A stretch of DNA of 64,000 nt from Flavobacteriales bacterium 34_180_T64 (GTDB lineage: Bacteria; Bacteroidota; Bacteroidia; Flavobacteriales; Flavobacteriaceae): the NCBI GenBank assembly GCA_002162765.1, contig MAAR01000004.1, forward strand, positions 124,001 through 188,000, written 5' to 3'. Made by a program: the position numbers and the translations under genes. Shown piece after piece: positions 52,212 to 61,807 of this stretch; the first letter of the stretch is position 1; every line of letters starts with the position of its first letter. The notes beneath the pieces were generated by a model. That model was not told where the DNA came from and did no database searches. It was given only the letters and a program-made list of their open reading frames with translations.

Positions 52212-54842
52212 TTATTTTAAACTAGCTAAGCTCGACTTCAAGGTATCAATTTTCGCCATAGCATCAGCTTCTTTCTTCTTTTCACTAGCGACAACTTGTT
52301 CTGGTGCATTGTTTACAAAACGTTCATTAGAAAGTTTCCCTTGTACTGATTTCAAGAAGCCTTCCGTATACTTTAATTCTTGAGATAATTTTTCTATTTC
52401 TTCTTCAACATTAATTGCTCCTGAAATAGGAATAAAATACTCATTAGATTGCACTCTAAATGTCAACGCGCCTTCAACCGTTTCAGTTACCGATGACATA
52501 CTAGATATATTACCCAATTTGGAGATTACGGCATCAAAAGTAGATGACAGATTCTCATTATTTAAAACTGACAATTCAATAGTATCTTTGAATGATATAT
52601 TCTTTTCTTTTCTTATGGTTCGAATACCAGAAACCACATCCTTAACCGTTTCGAAATCTGAAATTAGTTGAGTATCATAGCCTTCAATAATTGGATATTT
52701 AGCTACAATCAAAGCTTCTTCAGGCGTACGTTCACTGACATATTGCCAAATCTCCTCTGTTAAAAATGGCATAAATGGATGTAATATTTTCAGATTGTTT
52801 TCAAAGATTGTAATAATCTTATTATAGGTCGTACGATCTATTGGCTGCTGGTATGCAGGTTTTACAATTTCGAGTAACCAAGACGCGAAATCGTCCCAAA
52901 CTAGCTTATACATAGTCATTAAGGCATCAGAAAGTCTAAATTTACTGAAGTGATCTTCAATTTCTGCTAATGCATTTTGAAATTTAGCTTCGTACCATTT
53001 TAAAGCGATATGAGATGACTCTGGTTGTTCAATATCTGCAATTTCCCATCCTTGAACTAATCTAAATGCATTCCAAATTTTATTCGCGAATGCCTTACCC
53101 TGTTGGCATAAATCTTCCTCAAACATTAAATCGTTACCCGCAGCAGAACTCAACAATAATCCTACACGAACCCCATCGGCACCATAATCTTCAATTAACT
53201 TTAACGCATCAGGAGAATTTCCTAAGGATTTAGACATTTTACGACGTTGCTTATCGCGTACCAAACCTGTTAAATACACATTTGAAAACGGTTTTTCGTC
53301 CTTATACTCATAACCAGCAATAATCATACGTGCTACCCAAAAGAAAAGAATGTCTGGACCAGTTACTAAATCGTTAGTAGGATAATAATACTTAATTTCT
53401 TCATTTTCCGGATTTCTAATCCCATCAAAGACACTCATTGGCCACAACCACGAAGAGAACCAAGTATCTAGTGCATCTTTATCTTGTGTAAGATCATTTA
53501 AAGTCAAATTAGAATTTCCAGATTTTTCTTTAGCCAACATTAAGGCGTCATCCTTACTTTCAGCAACAACAAAGTCATCTTTACCATCACCATAGAAATA
53601 TGCAGGAATTTGCTGCCCCCAAAGTAATTGTCGTGAGATATTCCAATCTCTAATGTTTTCCATCCAATGGCGATAGGTATTATTAAATCGCTTTGGAAAC
53701 AGTTTCACATCTTCATCTTCCAAAACAGCCTTTATAGCAGGTTTCACAAGGTCTTTCATGTTCAAAAACCATTGATCTGACAAACGAGGCTCAATGACAG
53801 CTTTGGTACGTTCGCTAGTACCAACTTTATGGATTAACTCTTCAGTTTTAACTAAAACACCTAATTCATCTAATTCTTTAGCAACATCTTTTCGTGCCAC
53901 AACGCGATCTTTTCCTTGATGATGTAAACCATAGCTATTAAGTGTGGCATCCTCATTAAGAATATCAATAACTTCTAATTGATGTCTATCTCCTATTTCC
54001 TTATCATTAATATCATGAGCAGGTGTAACTTTTAGGCAACCTGTACCAAATTCAACATCAACATAATCATCCTCTATTATAGGAATGACACGATTGCAGA
54101 TAGGCACGATTACTTTTTTACCTTTTAATGCTATAAATCGCTCATCATTTGGATTAATACAGACTGCAGTATCTCCTAAAATGGTCTCAGGTCGTGTAGT
54201 TGCAATAGTTACAAAGTTGTTTTCGCCTTCAATTTGATAGTTTATATAGTACAATTTGTCAGTACGCTCCACATGAATTACTTCTTCATCTGACAACGTG
54301 GTCTTAGCCTCAGGATCCCAGTTTACCATACGATATCCTCTATAAATCAATCCTTTGTTAAACAAGTCTACAAAAACCTTAATTACGGCTTCGCTCATAT
54401 CATCATCCATCGTGAATTTAGTACGATCCCAATCACAAGAGCAACCTAATTTTTTCAATTGCTCGAGAATAACACCTCCATATTCGTTAGTCCAATCCCA
54501 TGCATGACTTAAAAACTCATCACGTGTTAAATCATTTTTATCAATACCTTGGTCTTTCAACTTGGCAACCACCTTGGCCTCAGTGGCAATTGATGCATGA
54601 TCAGTACCAGGAACCCAACACGCATTTTTACCCTGTAAACGTGCACGTCGAACCAAAACATCTTGTATTGTATTATTCAACATATGACCCATATGAAGTA
54701 CACCTGTGACATTTGGTGGAGGAATTACAATAGTATAAGGCTCTCTTTCATCTGGTGTTGAATGAAAATAATTATGCTCCATCCAGTATTCATACCATTT
54801 AGTTTCTACGTTAGATGCATTATATTTTGTTGGAATTTCCAT
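52212..54842 (-). CDS. valS: Valine--tRNA ligase
   Basis: 876 residues. The ATG at 54842 (MEIPTKYNASNVETKWYEYW) is chosen; a start 11 codons earlier lacks family homology. HIGH-type motif in PPPNVTGVLHMGHMLNNTIQDV, editing domain in the middle, KMSKS motif as KMSKSLGNSPD, and a C-terminal coiled-coil arm (about 805-876: INVEEEIEKLSQELKYTEGFLKSVQGKLSNERFVNNAPEQVVASEKKKEAD). Class I aminoacyl-tRNA synthetase charging tRNA-Val. Confidence 0.98.
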   Translation of the reverse strand: MEIPTKYNASNVETKWYEYWMEHNYFHSTPDEREPYTIVIPPPNVTGVLHMGHMLNNTIQDVLVRRARLQGKNACWVPGTDHASIATEAKVVAKLKDQGIDKNDLTRDEFLSHAWDWTNEYGGVILEQLKKLGCSCDWDRTKFTMDDDMSEAVIKVFVDLFNKGLIYRGYRMVNWDPEAKTTLSDEEVIHVERTDKLYYINYQIEGENNFVTIATTRPETILGDTAVCINPNDERFIALKGKKVIVPICNRVIPIIEDDYVDVEFGTGCLKVTPAHDINDKEIGDRHQLEVIDILNEDATLNSYGLHHQGKDRVVARKDVAKELDELGVLVKTEELIHKVGTSERTKAVIEPRLSDQWFLNMKDLVKPAIKAVLEDEDVKLFPKRFNNTYRHWMENIRDWNISRQLLWGQQIPAYFYGDGKDDFVVAESKDDALMLAKEKSGNSNLTLNDLTQDKDALDTWFSSWLWPMSVFDGIRNPENEEIKYYYPTNDLVTGPDILFFWVARMIIAGYEYKDEKPFSNVYLTGLVRDKQRRKMSKSLGNSPDALKLIEDYGADGVRVGLLLSSAAGNDLMFEEDLCQQGKAFANKIWNAFRLVQGWEIADIEQPESSHIALKWYEAKFQNALAEIEDHFSKFRLSDALMTMYKLVWDDFASWLLEIVKPAYQQPIDRTTYNKIITIFENNLKILHPFMPFLTEEIWQYVSERTPEEALIVAKYPIIEGYDTQLISDFETVKDVVSGIRTIRKEKNISFKDTIELSVLNNENLSSTFDAVISKLGNISSMSSVTETVEGALTFRVQSNEYFIPISGAINVEEEIEKLSQELKYTEGFLKSVQGKLSNERFVNNAPEQVVASEKKKEADAMAKIDTLKSSLASLK

Positions 54843-54872
54843 GTTTTGGTATTGTTTTTGTATAGTAACTGA

Positions 54873-54880
54873 CAAAAGTA
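54873..54880 (-). promoter_or_regulatory. -7 element (TACTTTTG) of valS
   Basis: On the minus strand TACTTTTG lies 31 bases before the valS ATG and fits TAnnTTTG. It is followed by TCAGTTAC on that strand. The -33 element is not clear. Confidence 0.5.
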
Positions 54881-54968
54881 CTTATATTTCTTTTTTTGAG
54901 AAATTATTGTATAGAATAATGCGCTTTTATTTTAAGATTTATTATAAATAATGTGTCATACGTCTATT

Positions 54969-54976
54969 TAATTTTG
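54969..54976 (+). promoter_or_regulatory. -7 element (TAATTTTG) of the DUF1573 gene
   Basis: TAATTTTG fits TAnnTTTG and lies 50 bases before the start codon at 55026. No clear -33 element. Confidence 0.45.
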
Positions 54977-55025
54977 CAGAATGATTAAAAGTAAGTAATT
55001 TTGATACTATCAATTTAAAATTAAA

Positions 55026-55454
55026 ATGATGAAAAACTTAGTAATAATTTTATTTGTTGGCCTAATTAGCCTAGGAGCAGTAGCTCAAGACAAAGTGGCT
55101 AAAATTGAATTTAAATCTGACACCATTGATTATGGAACCATAGAAAAGGGTTCAAATGGCGTGAGAGTTTTTGAATTTACAAATACTGGTAATGCACCAT
55201 TAATCATATCAAGTGTTAAATCTACTTGTGGTTGTACCGTACCTAAAAAGCCAAAAGGACCTATTTTACCTGGAGAAACTGGAAAAATAGAAGTAAAATA
55301 TGATACAAAAAGAGTGAATCCTATTAGAAAAACAATTACTGTAATTTCTAATGCTGATACACCTACTGTAGCATTAAAAATAAAAGGGTTAGTAATAGAT
55401 TCAAGTAAGAAAAGCGTTTTAGAGAAAAAAGATAAAAGCGTAATGGATCAATAG
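55026..55454 (+). CDS. DUF1573 secreted protein
   Basis: 142 residues with a signal peptide (MMKNLVIILFVGLISLGAVAQDK). The mature domain is the DUF1573 Ig-like fold: KIEFKSDTIDYGTIEKGSNGVRVFEFTNTGNAPLIISSVKSTCGCTVPKKPKGPILPGETGKIEVKYDTKRVNPIRKTITVISNADTPTVALKIKGLV, including the CGC of the family. Role unknown, probably periplasmic. The basic tail (SSKKSVLEKKDKSVMDQ) is short. Followed by a terminator. Confidence 0.95.
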   Translation: MMKNLVIILFVGLISLGAVAQDKVAKIEFKSDTIDYGTIEKGSNGVRVFEFTNTGNAPLIISSVKSTCGCTVPKKPKGPILPGETGKIEVKYDTKRVNPIRKTITVISNADTPTVALKIKGLVIDSSKKSVLEKKDKSVMDQ

Positions 55455-55475
55455 AACTTTACATTATAAAATAAT

Positions 55476-55506
55476 AAAAAGAACTCCTATACAAGGAGTT
55501 CTTTTT
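55476..55506. terminator. Bidirectional terminator (DUF1573 / aspartyl protease)
   Basis: A 13-bp perfect stem (AAAAAGAACTCCT with its complement), 5-base loop. The right arm runs into the stop codon of the minus-strand protease gene. Confidence 0.9.
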
Positions 55507-56830
55507 ATTTAAACACATCTTCTAATCTAAAGCTAAATATTCTAATCTCTGCATTTCTATCAACTTTGAGTCTGATGAGTTTACCTACTTCTGCTCTAAA
55601 AAATTGAATGACATCTTGAAGTTCAAGGTTATGAGATTCTTTGCCATTAACAGTTAATATCACATCCCCAATCATTAATCCAGCTCGAGCAGCAGGAGAA
55701 TCTTGTCTTAGCTCCACTATAGTAAATGCCGGTTTTAAAGAATACTTGTACGAGGTACTTAAATTAATAGTGATTTTATTCTCATTCGAGTCTGTATAAC
55801 CAATTCTACCTCTATCTTCTTTTTCTTTTACGACTCTTATTCCATTTTGTTCTAAAACAATACCACTTTTATTATAGAAAAATGGGGCTCTAAAATTACC
55901 ATTTTTCTTTAGCGTTAATTTAGAACCTCGATAATCAAATATAATATTAAAGCGCTTCAATACTTCACCAGAAACACTACCATTTCGTTCTTTAAACTTT
56001 CGTGCAAAACTAATAGATGTAGAATCTGGAAAAGCAGTATTAACATCTTTAAGCTTAAAGCTTTTTAATGAAAATGAATTTACTTTCGTGCGCTTTCCAT
56101 AAATACTCCCACTCAATCCTTTACCAAGAAAATCATCAAAATACTTATTTTTAGATGTCTGAATACCAAGAGAATCGTCTTCAAACAACCATAACCCATC
56201 ACTGCTCCCAGTATCTATCAAAAGTTTAACAGGGATATCTATAGAATCGATCATTACTTCTGCGTCGATATATGGCTTTTTATTATGAAAACTTAAATTG
56301 AAAGTTTCACATTTCTTACAAGATTTATACACATAAGTCTCTGGTTTATGTAACTTTATAACTTTATTAGTATAATTAATTTCAACAACAAAATTCTTGA
56401 ATATATCATAGCCTATTATACCATGAATAGGAACGCCTAGCCTCGGTGTGAAATTGATATCATTATTAAATACCACAAAAACTTCTTGATTAATATTAAG
56501 GGCATTACCTATTTTGAAAAAATTATTTCTAGACTTTAATGCTTCAATAGGGTCTCCTCCACCAAGTCCTCGTATATAAATTGTTTCTACTTGATGAATT
56601 TGCAATGAATCTGTGTTTGCTATATTGAAGAGAATTGGTTTACTAACTCCTGAATCTAAAATAAATGAAAGCTCCACACCGTTAAGTTCAACAGGCAGTA
56701 CAATTAAATTACCAATAAGTTTGAACCTAATTTTATCACTTTCTGTATTAGGTAAATTAAATTCATTCTGAGAAAAACAACTGGTTATAACTATTAATAA
56801 AAAAAAAGTGATGATTTGTTTTTTCAGCAT
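55505..56830 (-). CDS. Aspartyl protease-like protein with C-terminal PDZ domain
   Basis: 441 residues with signal peptide (FFLLIVITSCFSQN; the Cys at about 18 could also be lipidated). Two retropepsin-like halves each carry a motif: FILDSG (Asp59-Ser-Gly) and LLIDTGSSD (about residue 206). The C-terminus holds a PDZ domain (FTIVELRQDSPAARAGLMIGDVILTVNGKESHNLELQDVIQFFRAEVGKLIRLKV). Duplicated pepsin-like halves fused to PDZ are a recurrent Bacteroidota layout. It is probably periplasmic; the substrate is unknown. Confidence 0.9.
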   Translation of the reverse strand: MLKKQIITFFLLIVITSCFSQNEFNLPNTESDKIRFKLIGNLIVLPVELNGVELSFILDSGVSKPILFNIANTDSLQIHQVETIYIRGLGGGDPIEALKSRNNFFKIGNALNINQEVFVVFNNDINFTPRLGVPIHGIIGYDIFKNFVVEINYTNKVIKLHKPETYVYKSCKKCETFNLSFHNKKPYIDAEVMIDSIDIPVKLLIDTGSSDGLWLFEDDSLGIQTSKNKYFDDFLGKGLSGSIYGKRTKVNSFSLKSFKLKDVNTAFPDSTSISFARKFKERNGSVSGEVLKRFNIIFDYRGSKLTLKKNGNFRAPFFYNKSGIVLEQNGIRVVKEKEDRGRIGYTDSNENKITINLSTSYKYSLKPAFTIVELRQDSPAARAGLMIGDVILTVNGKESHNLELQDVIQFFRAEVGKLIRLKVDRNAEIRIFSFRLEDVFK

Positions 56831-56962
56831 AGTAAAGTTTAAACATATAAGGTTAGCGTATCAACAATTTACAACTCTTTAGCATAACATTTTTTTTTAG
56901 ATGCATATTTTAAAAAAACTTTAAGATAATTTTCAGAACTTTACGCCCTAAACATTCAAATA

Positions 56963-58153
56963 ATGCCAGCAATTTCAAAAAAAGGGCAATTAATGCCAGA
57001 ATCTCCCATAAGAAAACTAGTTCCTTATGCTGAACAAGCTACCAAAAATGGTAAAAGTATTTATTATTTAAATATTGGTCAACCTGATATAAAAACACCA
57101 ACAATAGCTATTCAAGCGGTGAAAGACATCGATATTGATGTTTTGGCATATTCACGTTCGGAAGGCTCAGAATTATATAGACAGAAACTCGCTCATTATT
57201 ATACAAATCACAATATTGATGTATCTGAAAAAGATATAATTGTCACCACAGGAGGAAGTGAAGCATTACTTTTTGCATTTGGTAGTATTATGGATTCGGG
57301 TGATGAAATTATTATCCCTGAACCTTTTTATGCTAATTATAATGGGTTTTCAATTGCTTCAGACATTAAAATAGTACCTGTTATTTCTAAAATAGAAGAT
57401 AATTTTGCACTACCATCGATTGAGGAATTTGAAAAACTAATTACGTCAAAAACTAAAGCTATACTCATATGCAATCCAGGGAATCCTACGGGATATTTGT
57501 ACTCTGAAGAAGAAATAAAAAAACTTGCTCAAATTGTAAAAAAGCACGATCTTTTTCTAATTGCAGATGAGGTGTATCGCGAGTTTGCTTATGATGGGAA
57601 TACCCATTATTCTGTAATGCAAGAAGAAGGCATCGAAGCTAATGCCATAATGATTGATTCTGTATCTAAACGCTACAGTATGTGTGGCGCTCGCATAGGA
57701 TGTTTAGTTTCAAAAAATAAGGCGGTAATTCAAACTGCTTTAAAGTATGCTCAGGCACGATTGAGCCCACCTACTTTAGCACAAATTGCCTGCGAAGCAG
57801 CATTAGATACTCCGCAAAGTTACTTTGATGCTGTTATCTCGGAATATGTAAATCGAAGAAACACATTAATTTCAGAGTTAAAGAAAATTGAAGGTGTTAA
57901 AGTCGCTAATCCTAAAGGCGCCTTTTATTGTATTGCTCAGTTACCAATTGAGAATGCTGATCATTTTGCACAATGGCTTTTAGAATCTTTCGATTTAAAT
58001 GGCGAAACTGTTATGGTCGCACCTGCAGCAGGTTTTTATTCAACTCCTGGCGTCGGGTTAAACCAAATACGTATTGCCTACGTTCTTAATGAAGACAGCC
58101 TTATTAAAGCCGTTGCTGTTTTAAAAGAAGCACTAAGAGTTTACAATAATTAA
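56963..58153 (+). CDS. Class I/II PLP-dependent aminotransferase
   Basis: 396 residues of fold type I: YYLNIGQPDIKTPTIAIQAVKDI, TTGGSEALLFAFGSIMDSGDEIIIPEPFYANYNGFS, ILICNPGNPTGYLYSEEEI, LIADEVYREFAYDG, the PLP lysine in DSVSKRYSMCGARIGCL, and QIRIAYVLNE at the C-terminus. Closest in pattern to aspartate/aromatic transaminases. Substrate unknown. murB starts inside its stop codon (TAATG). Confidence 0.93.
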   Translation: MPAISKKGQLMPESPIRKLVPYAEQATKNGKSIYYLNIGQPDIKTPTIAIQAVKDIDIDVLAYSRSEGSELYRQKLAHYYTNHNIDVSEKDIIVTTGGSEALLFAFGSIMDSGDEIIIPEPFYANYNGFSIASDIKIVPVISKIEDNFALPSIEEFEKLITSKTKAILICNPGNPTGYLYSEEEIKKLAQIVKKHDLFLIADEVYREFAYDGNTHYSVMQEEGIEANAIMIDSVSKRYSMCGARIGCLVSKNKAVIQTALKYAQARLSPPTLAQIACEAALDTPQSYFDAVISEYVNRRNTLISELKKIEGVKVANPKGAFYCIAQLPIENADHFAQWLLESFDLNGETVMVAPAAGFYSTPGVGLNQIRIAYVLNEDSLIKAVAVLKEALRVYNN

Positions 58154-59166
58154 TGCAAATACAACACGACATATCATTAAAATCTTATAACACTTTTGGC
58201 ATCGATGTGAAAGCGAAACATTTTGTTTCCATACGTAAGTTCGATGATTTAAAAGAAGTTTTATCCCTCAAGGATTATCCAAATAAGTTTATTCTCGGAG
58301 GTGGAAGCAACATGTTACTTACCAAAGATGTAGAAGACCTTGTTGTACACATCAATTTAAAAGGAATTGAGGTGCTTACTGAAAATGATTCGCATGTCAC
58401 TCTAAAAGTGTATTCTGGAGAGAATTGGCATGAATTTGTACTTTGGTGTCTGGCTCATAATTATGGTGGTATTGAAAATTTATCTCTCATTCCTGGAAAC
58501 ATCGGAACTGCCCCTATTCAAAATATTGGCGCTTATGGTGTTGAACTAAAAGATGTTTTTGTCTCTTGCGAAGCTATTGATTTAAGATCAAATACAATAC
58601 AACAACTCAGTAAAAGTGACTGCCAATTTGGATATAGAGATTCAATATTTAAGCGCAAAGAAAAAGGGAAATTTGTGATTACTAGTGTCGCTTTAAGACT
58701 CACGAAAACAAATCATAATCTGCATACTGAATATGGCGACATAAATTCTGAATTGCAAAATATGAATATAGACCATCCTACAATTCAAGAGATTTCAAAA
58801 GCAGTAGTTGCAATACGGCAAAGGAAACTTCCCGATCCAAAGGAAATTGGAAATAGTGGTAGTTTTTTCAAAAACCCAATACTATCAAAAAAACAATTCG
58901 ACACATTAAAACAATCTTTTCCTGAAATACCAAGTTATCCTATTTCAGATGACTCTATCAAAATACCGGCAGGTTGGCTGATTGAAAAAGCTGGCTTTAA
59001 GGGTAAAACTTTTGAAAATTATGGCGTTCACAAAAAGCAAGCCCTTGTACTTGTTAATTATAGTGATGCCAAAGGTGCTGATATATTAAAATTAGCACAT
59101 CTAATTCAAAAAACCATAAAACGTATTTTTAATGTAACCATTGAAACTGAGGTTAATATTATTTAA
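58153..59166 (+). CDS. murB: UDP-N-acetylenolpyruvoylglucosamine reductase
   Basis: 337 residues. FAD-binding region LGGGSNMLL and IPGNIGTAPIQNIGAYGVEL; the substrate/proton-donor Ser in IGNSGSFFKNP; the glutamate near the end in ETEVNII. The length and the GYRDSIFK segment place it with type I MurB. Reduces the enolpyruvyl group in peptidoglycan precursor synthesis. Translationally coupled to the aminotransferase gene. Confidence 0.96.
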   Translation: MQIQHDISLKSYNTFGIDVKAKHFVSIRKFDDLKEVLSLKDYPNKFILGGGSNMLLTKDVEDLVVHINLKGIEVLTENDSHVTLKVYSGENWHEFVLWCLAHNYGGIENLSLIPGNIGTAPIQNIGAYGVELKDVFVSCEAIDLRSNTIQQLSKSDCQFGYRDSIFKRKEKGKFVITSVALRLTKTNHNLHTEYGDINSELQNMNIDHPTIQEISKAVVAIRQRKLPDPKEIGNSGSFFKNPILSKKQFDTLKQSFPEIPSYPISDDSIKIPAGWLIEKAGFKGKTFENYGVHKKQALVLVNYSDAKGADILKLAHLIQKTIKRIFNVTIETEVNII

Positions 59167-59343
59167 AAAACAATCATACAATCATAAGGAAGAATCTCAT
59201 AATTCGAAGAAATTCAAAACAATTGTTTCTAATTAGCGTTATAGTAATATTTTAGTAATTTTACCATCTAATCATTTACGTATAAAACGGATTAAAAAAA
59301 CTTTTTTTATGCGTATTTTTTTCAAATCTAAAACAATAAACTT

Positions 59344-59874
59344 TTGAGCACGCCTATAGAACAACAAATTGTTCATCTTCTCTCAAAAGGAGACAAAACT
59401 GCAATTAATTTACTTTATGAAAATTATGCGAATAGTTTATATGGTGTAATTTTAAAAGTTACTCTTAACGAAGAATTAGCACAAGACGCGCTTCAAGAAA
59501 CATTTGTAAAGGTTTGGAAAAACGCAAAAAAATACGATTCTAAAAAGGCTAAACTGTTCACTTGGTTGTATCGAATAGCAAGAAACACAGCGATTGATAA
59601 GTTAAGAAGTTTTAACAATAGATTTGAAAAAGAAGTCCAAATAGACAAATCAAACGTATATATCTTACCAACAGCAAGTTTGAATCAAGATGTTATAGAT
59701 TTAAAAGAGCATGTTGCTAGATTGGACGAGAAGTATCAAACTGTGCTTAAAGCCCTGTTTTTTGAAGGCATGACACAGCAAGAGGCAAGCGAAGAATTGG
59801 AAATTCCGTTAGGTACAATAAAGTCCAGATTAAAAATTGGGTTAAGAGAATTAAAAAAAGTCTATATCCCTTAA
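59344..59874 (+). CDS. ECF RNA polymerase sigma factor
   Basis: 176 residues starting at a TTG (59344); no ATG precedes the conserved region in frame, so the unusual start is required. Region 2 (AINLLYENYANSLYGVILKVTLNEELAQDALQETFVKVWKNAKKYDSKKAKLFTWLYRIARNTAIDKLR) and region 4 (LKEHVARLDEKYQTVLKALFFEGMTQQEASEELEIPLGTIKSRLKIGLRELKKV) are complete. The next gene, 2 bases on, encodes its probable anti-sigma factor. Directs a stress or envelope regulon not visible here. Confidence 0.95.
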   Translation: MSTPIEQQIVHLLSKGDKTAINLLYENYANSLYGVILKVTLNEELAQDALQETFVKVWKNAKKYDSKKAKLFTWLYRIARNTAIDKLRSFNNRFEKEVQIDKSNVYILPTASLNQDVIDLKEHVARLDEKYQTVLKALFFEGMTQQEASEELEIPLGTIKSRLKIGLRELKKVYIP

Positions 59875-59876
59875 AT

Positions 59877-60674
59877 ATGACGACAATGGAAACAAAACTA
59901 CATTCTTTTTTTCAGTCTGGTATGTTAGATAAATACATACTAGGTGTGACATCTGCTTCAGAAAATCTGGAAGTAGAACATTATATTTCTAGTTATCCTG
60001 AAGTGGAAGCTGAATATATACGATTACAAGATCACCTGGAAATTTTGGCTAAGGCACATGCCGTGGAAGCTCCAAAATTTATTTTGGAAGATATTCATAA
60101 TGAATTAGAAGAAAAGCCAGTTATTACATTACCTAACCATAGTCAAAGAACTCCTTGGTATAGCATGGCTGCAAGTTTTGCGGCATTAATCTTTGCAGGA
60201 ACTGCTTTTTTATTATATCTACACAACAATTCGCTTATTAAAGAAAATCAAGTTGTAGTTGAAGAAATATTTGATCTTAGAAGTGATATTGAAAAAAACA
60301 ATAGCAGACTAGATAATGTGATGCGTCAGTTTATGAAACTTAATAATCCAGAAACTGAGAAATATGTTTTAAGAGGAAATGAAAGAGCTAAAGATTTAAA
60401 AACTGTTGCTTATATTAATGCAGTTGATAAAACATCAATGATAGACGTTGTTTCTTTACCCCAATTACCAGAAGACCAGACATATCAAATTTGGGCAGAG
60501 CTTCAAGATCGTATGGTGAATTTAGGCATATTAGACGCTGTTGATAGAAATCTAAAAAACATTCCTTACATGGAAGACGCCTTAGCATTAAGTATTACTA
60601 TTGAACCGAAAGGAAGTACAGATAGTGCCAATGTTGAAAATGCTGTTGCAGAAATCACATTAAAAAACAATTAA
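59877..60674 (+). CDS. RskA-type anti-sigma factor
   Basis: 265 residues. N-terminal cytoplasmic helical sigma-binding region (about 1-85: LDKYILGVTSASENLEVEHYISSYPEVEAEYIRLQDHLE), one TM (about 93-113), a short coiled coil and the RskA C-terminal domain (AYINAVDKTSMIDVVSLPQLPEDQTYQIWAELQDRMVNLGIL). No CHCC zinc motif is present. The start could be residue 1 or 4. Holds the neighbouring ECF sigma at the membrane until a signal triggers proteolysis. Confidence 0.93.
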   Translation: MTTMETKLHSFFQSGMLDKYILGVTSASENLEVEHYISSYPEVEAEYIRLQDHLEILAKAHAVEAPKFILEDIHNELEEKPVITLPNHSQRTPWYSMAASFAALIFAGTAFLLYLHNNSLIKENQVVVEEIFDLRSDIEKNNSRLDNVMRQFMKLNNPETEKYVLRGNERAKDLKTVAYINAVDKTSMIDVVSLPQLPEDQTYQIWAELQDRMVNLGILDAVDRNLKNIPYMEDALALSITIEPKGSTDSANVENAVAEITLKNN

Positions 60675-60692
60675 TAGTTTTAATAAAAACAT

Positions 60693-60720
60693 AAAAAACC
60701 ACCTAATCAGGTGGATTTTT
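60693..60720. terminator. Bidirectional terminator (anti-sigma / aqpZ)
   Basis: Stem AACCACCT and AGGTGGATT with a 4-base loop, T5 on the plus side and a run of T on the minus side. Lies between converging genes. Confidence 0.75.
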
Positions 60721-60740
60721 ATATACAGATAATTCTAAAA

Positions 60741-61427
60741 TTAGTCTTTATCAAAAAGAGCTTTGTGCAAAAATCCAGCTACCAACGCTCCTGCAATTGG
60801 AGCTACCCAAAATAACCATAATTGAGGTAAATAGTCACCAGTAGCAAATAAAGCTTGACTTGTTGAACGTGCCGGATTTACAGAAGTATTAGTAATCGGT
60901 ATACTAATTAAATGAATTAAGGTTAAACCGAGACCTATGGCAATTGGAGCAAAACCTTTAGGTGCTTTAACATTTGTGCTTCCTAAAATAATTAGTAAGA
61001 AAAATAGAGTTAATAAAAACTCTGCTATTAATGCAGAAGTCATTGAAAACCCACCAGGAGATAAATCGCCATATCCATTTGCAGCAAAACCACCAACATC
61101 AACAAAATCCGATTTCCCAGAAACAATAACATATAAAGCTGCAGCCGCAACAATACCACCAATCAATTGAGCAACAATATACCCTAACAGATCTTTAGCT
61201 TGAAATTTTCCACCTGCCCATAATCCTAACGAAACGGCGGGATTAAAATGACCACCAGAAATATGTCCTACAGCATATGCCATTGTAAGAACAGTTAAAC
61301 CAAAGGCAAGCGCTACACCAGTAAAACCAATTCCTAAATCGGGATAACCTGCAGCAAATATAGCACTACCACAGCCTCCAAATACAAGCCAAAATGTTCC
61401 AAAAAACTCTGCGAAAATTTTTTTCAT
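60741..61427 (-). CDS. aqpZ: Aquaporin Z family water channel
   Basis: 228 residues, six TM helices and the two half-helix motifs: [14 protein letters not shown] and [37 protein letters not shown] at the start and the length match bacterial AqpZ. The arginine after the second NPA (NPARS) is the selectivity-filter residue. Facilitates water flow across the inner membrane. Single-gene unit. Confidence 0.95.
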   Translation of the reverse strand: MKKIFAEFFGTFWLVFGGCGSAIFAAGYPDLGIGFTGVALAFGLTVLTMAYAVGHISGGHFNPAVSLGLWAGGKFQAKDLLGYIVAQLIGGIVAAAALYVIVSGKSDFVDVGGFAANGYGDLSPGGFSMTSALIAEFLLTLFFLLIILGSTNVKAPKGFAPIAIGLGLTLIHLISIPITNTSVNPARSTSQALFATGDYLPQLWLFWVAPIAGALVAGFLHKALFDKD

Positions 61428-61571
61428 AATCGATAATTTTAAAAGTTAGTTAATTAAAAGTAAGAATAATTAGTAATACAACACTTACATCTTTGAGAAG
61501 TCACTTTATTATTTTTAAAATTTCACCTATGATCTCTAACAATCAATTATTAATAAATAGTGTAAAAATCG

Positions 61572-61579
61572 TATCTTTG
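61572..61579 (+). promoter_or_regulatory. -7 element (TATCTTTG) of the small Cys-rich membrane protein
   Basis: TATCTTTG matches TAnnTTTG and lies 15 bases before the ATG at 61595, giving a short leader. Confidence 0.55.
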
Positions 61580-61594
61580 TCAAAATTTTAAACA

Positions 61595-61798
61595 ATGAAA
61601 CTTTTACTTATCACCTTAATTCTTCTAGGCCTTGGAATAGCTGGAATAGCTATTAAAATTTGGGCAAAAAAAGATGGTAAATTTGCAGGCACATGTGCGA
61701 GTCAAAATCCGATGCTTAATACAGAAGGAGAAGCCTGTGGGTTTTGTGGAAAAACGCCAGATCAATTTGAAAACTGTGACGAAACGCAACATTCATAA
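61595..61798 (+). CDS. Small Cys-rich membrane protein
   Basis: 67 residues. One TM helix (MKLLLITLILLGLGIAGIAIKIW), a basic turn (AKKDGKF) and a Cys-rich tail with four cysteines (GTCASQNPMLNTEGEACGFCGKTPDQFENCDETQ), of which CGFC is a CxxC. No family with a known role is recognised. The tail may bind zinc or iron-sulfur, or be oxidised to a disulfide. The glycosyltransferase gene starts 9 bases later, so these are probably co-transcribed. Confidence 0.75.
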   Translation: MKLLLITLILLGLGIAGIAIKIWAKKDGKFAGTCASQNPMLNTEGEACGFCGKTPDQFENCDETQHS

Positions 61799-61807
61799 TT
61801 CTTAATA

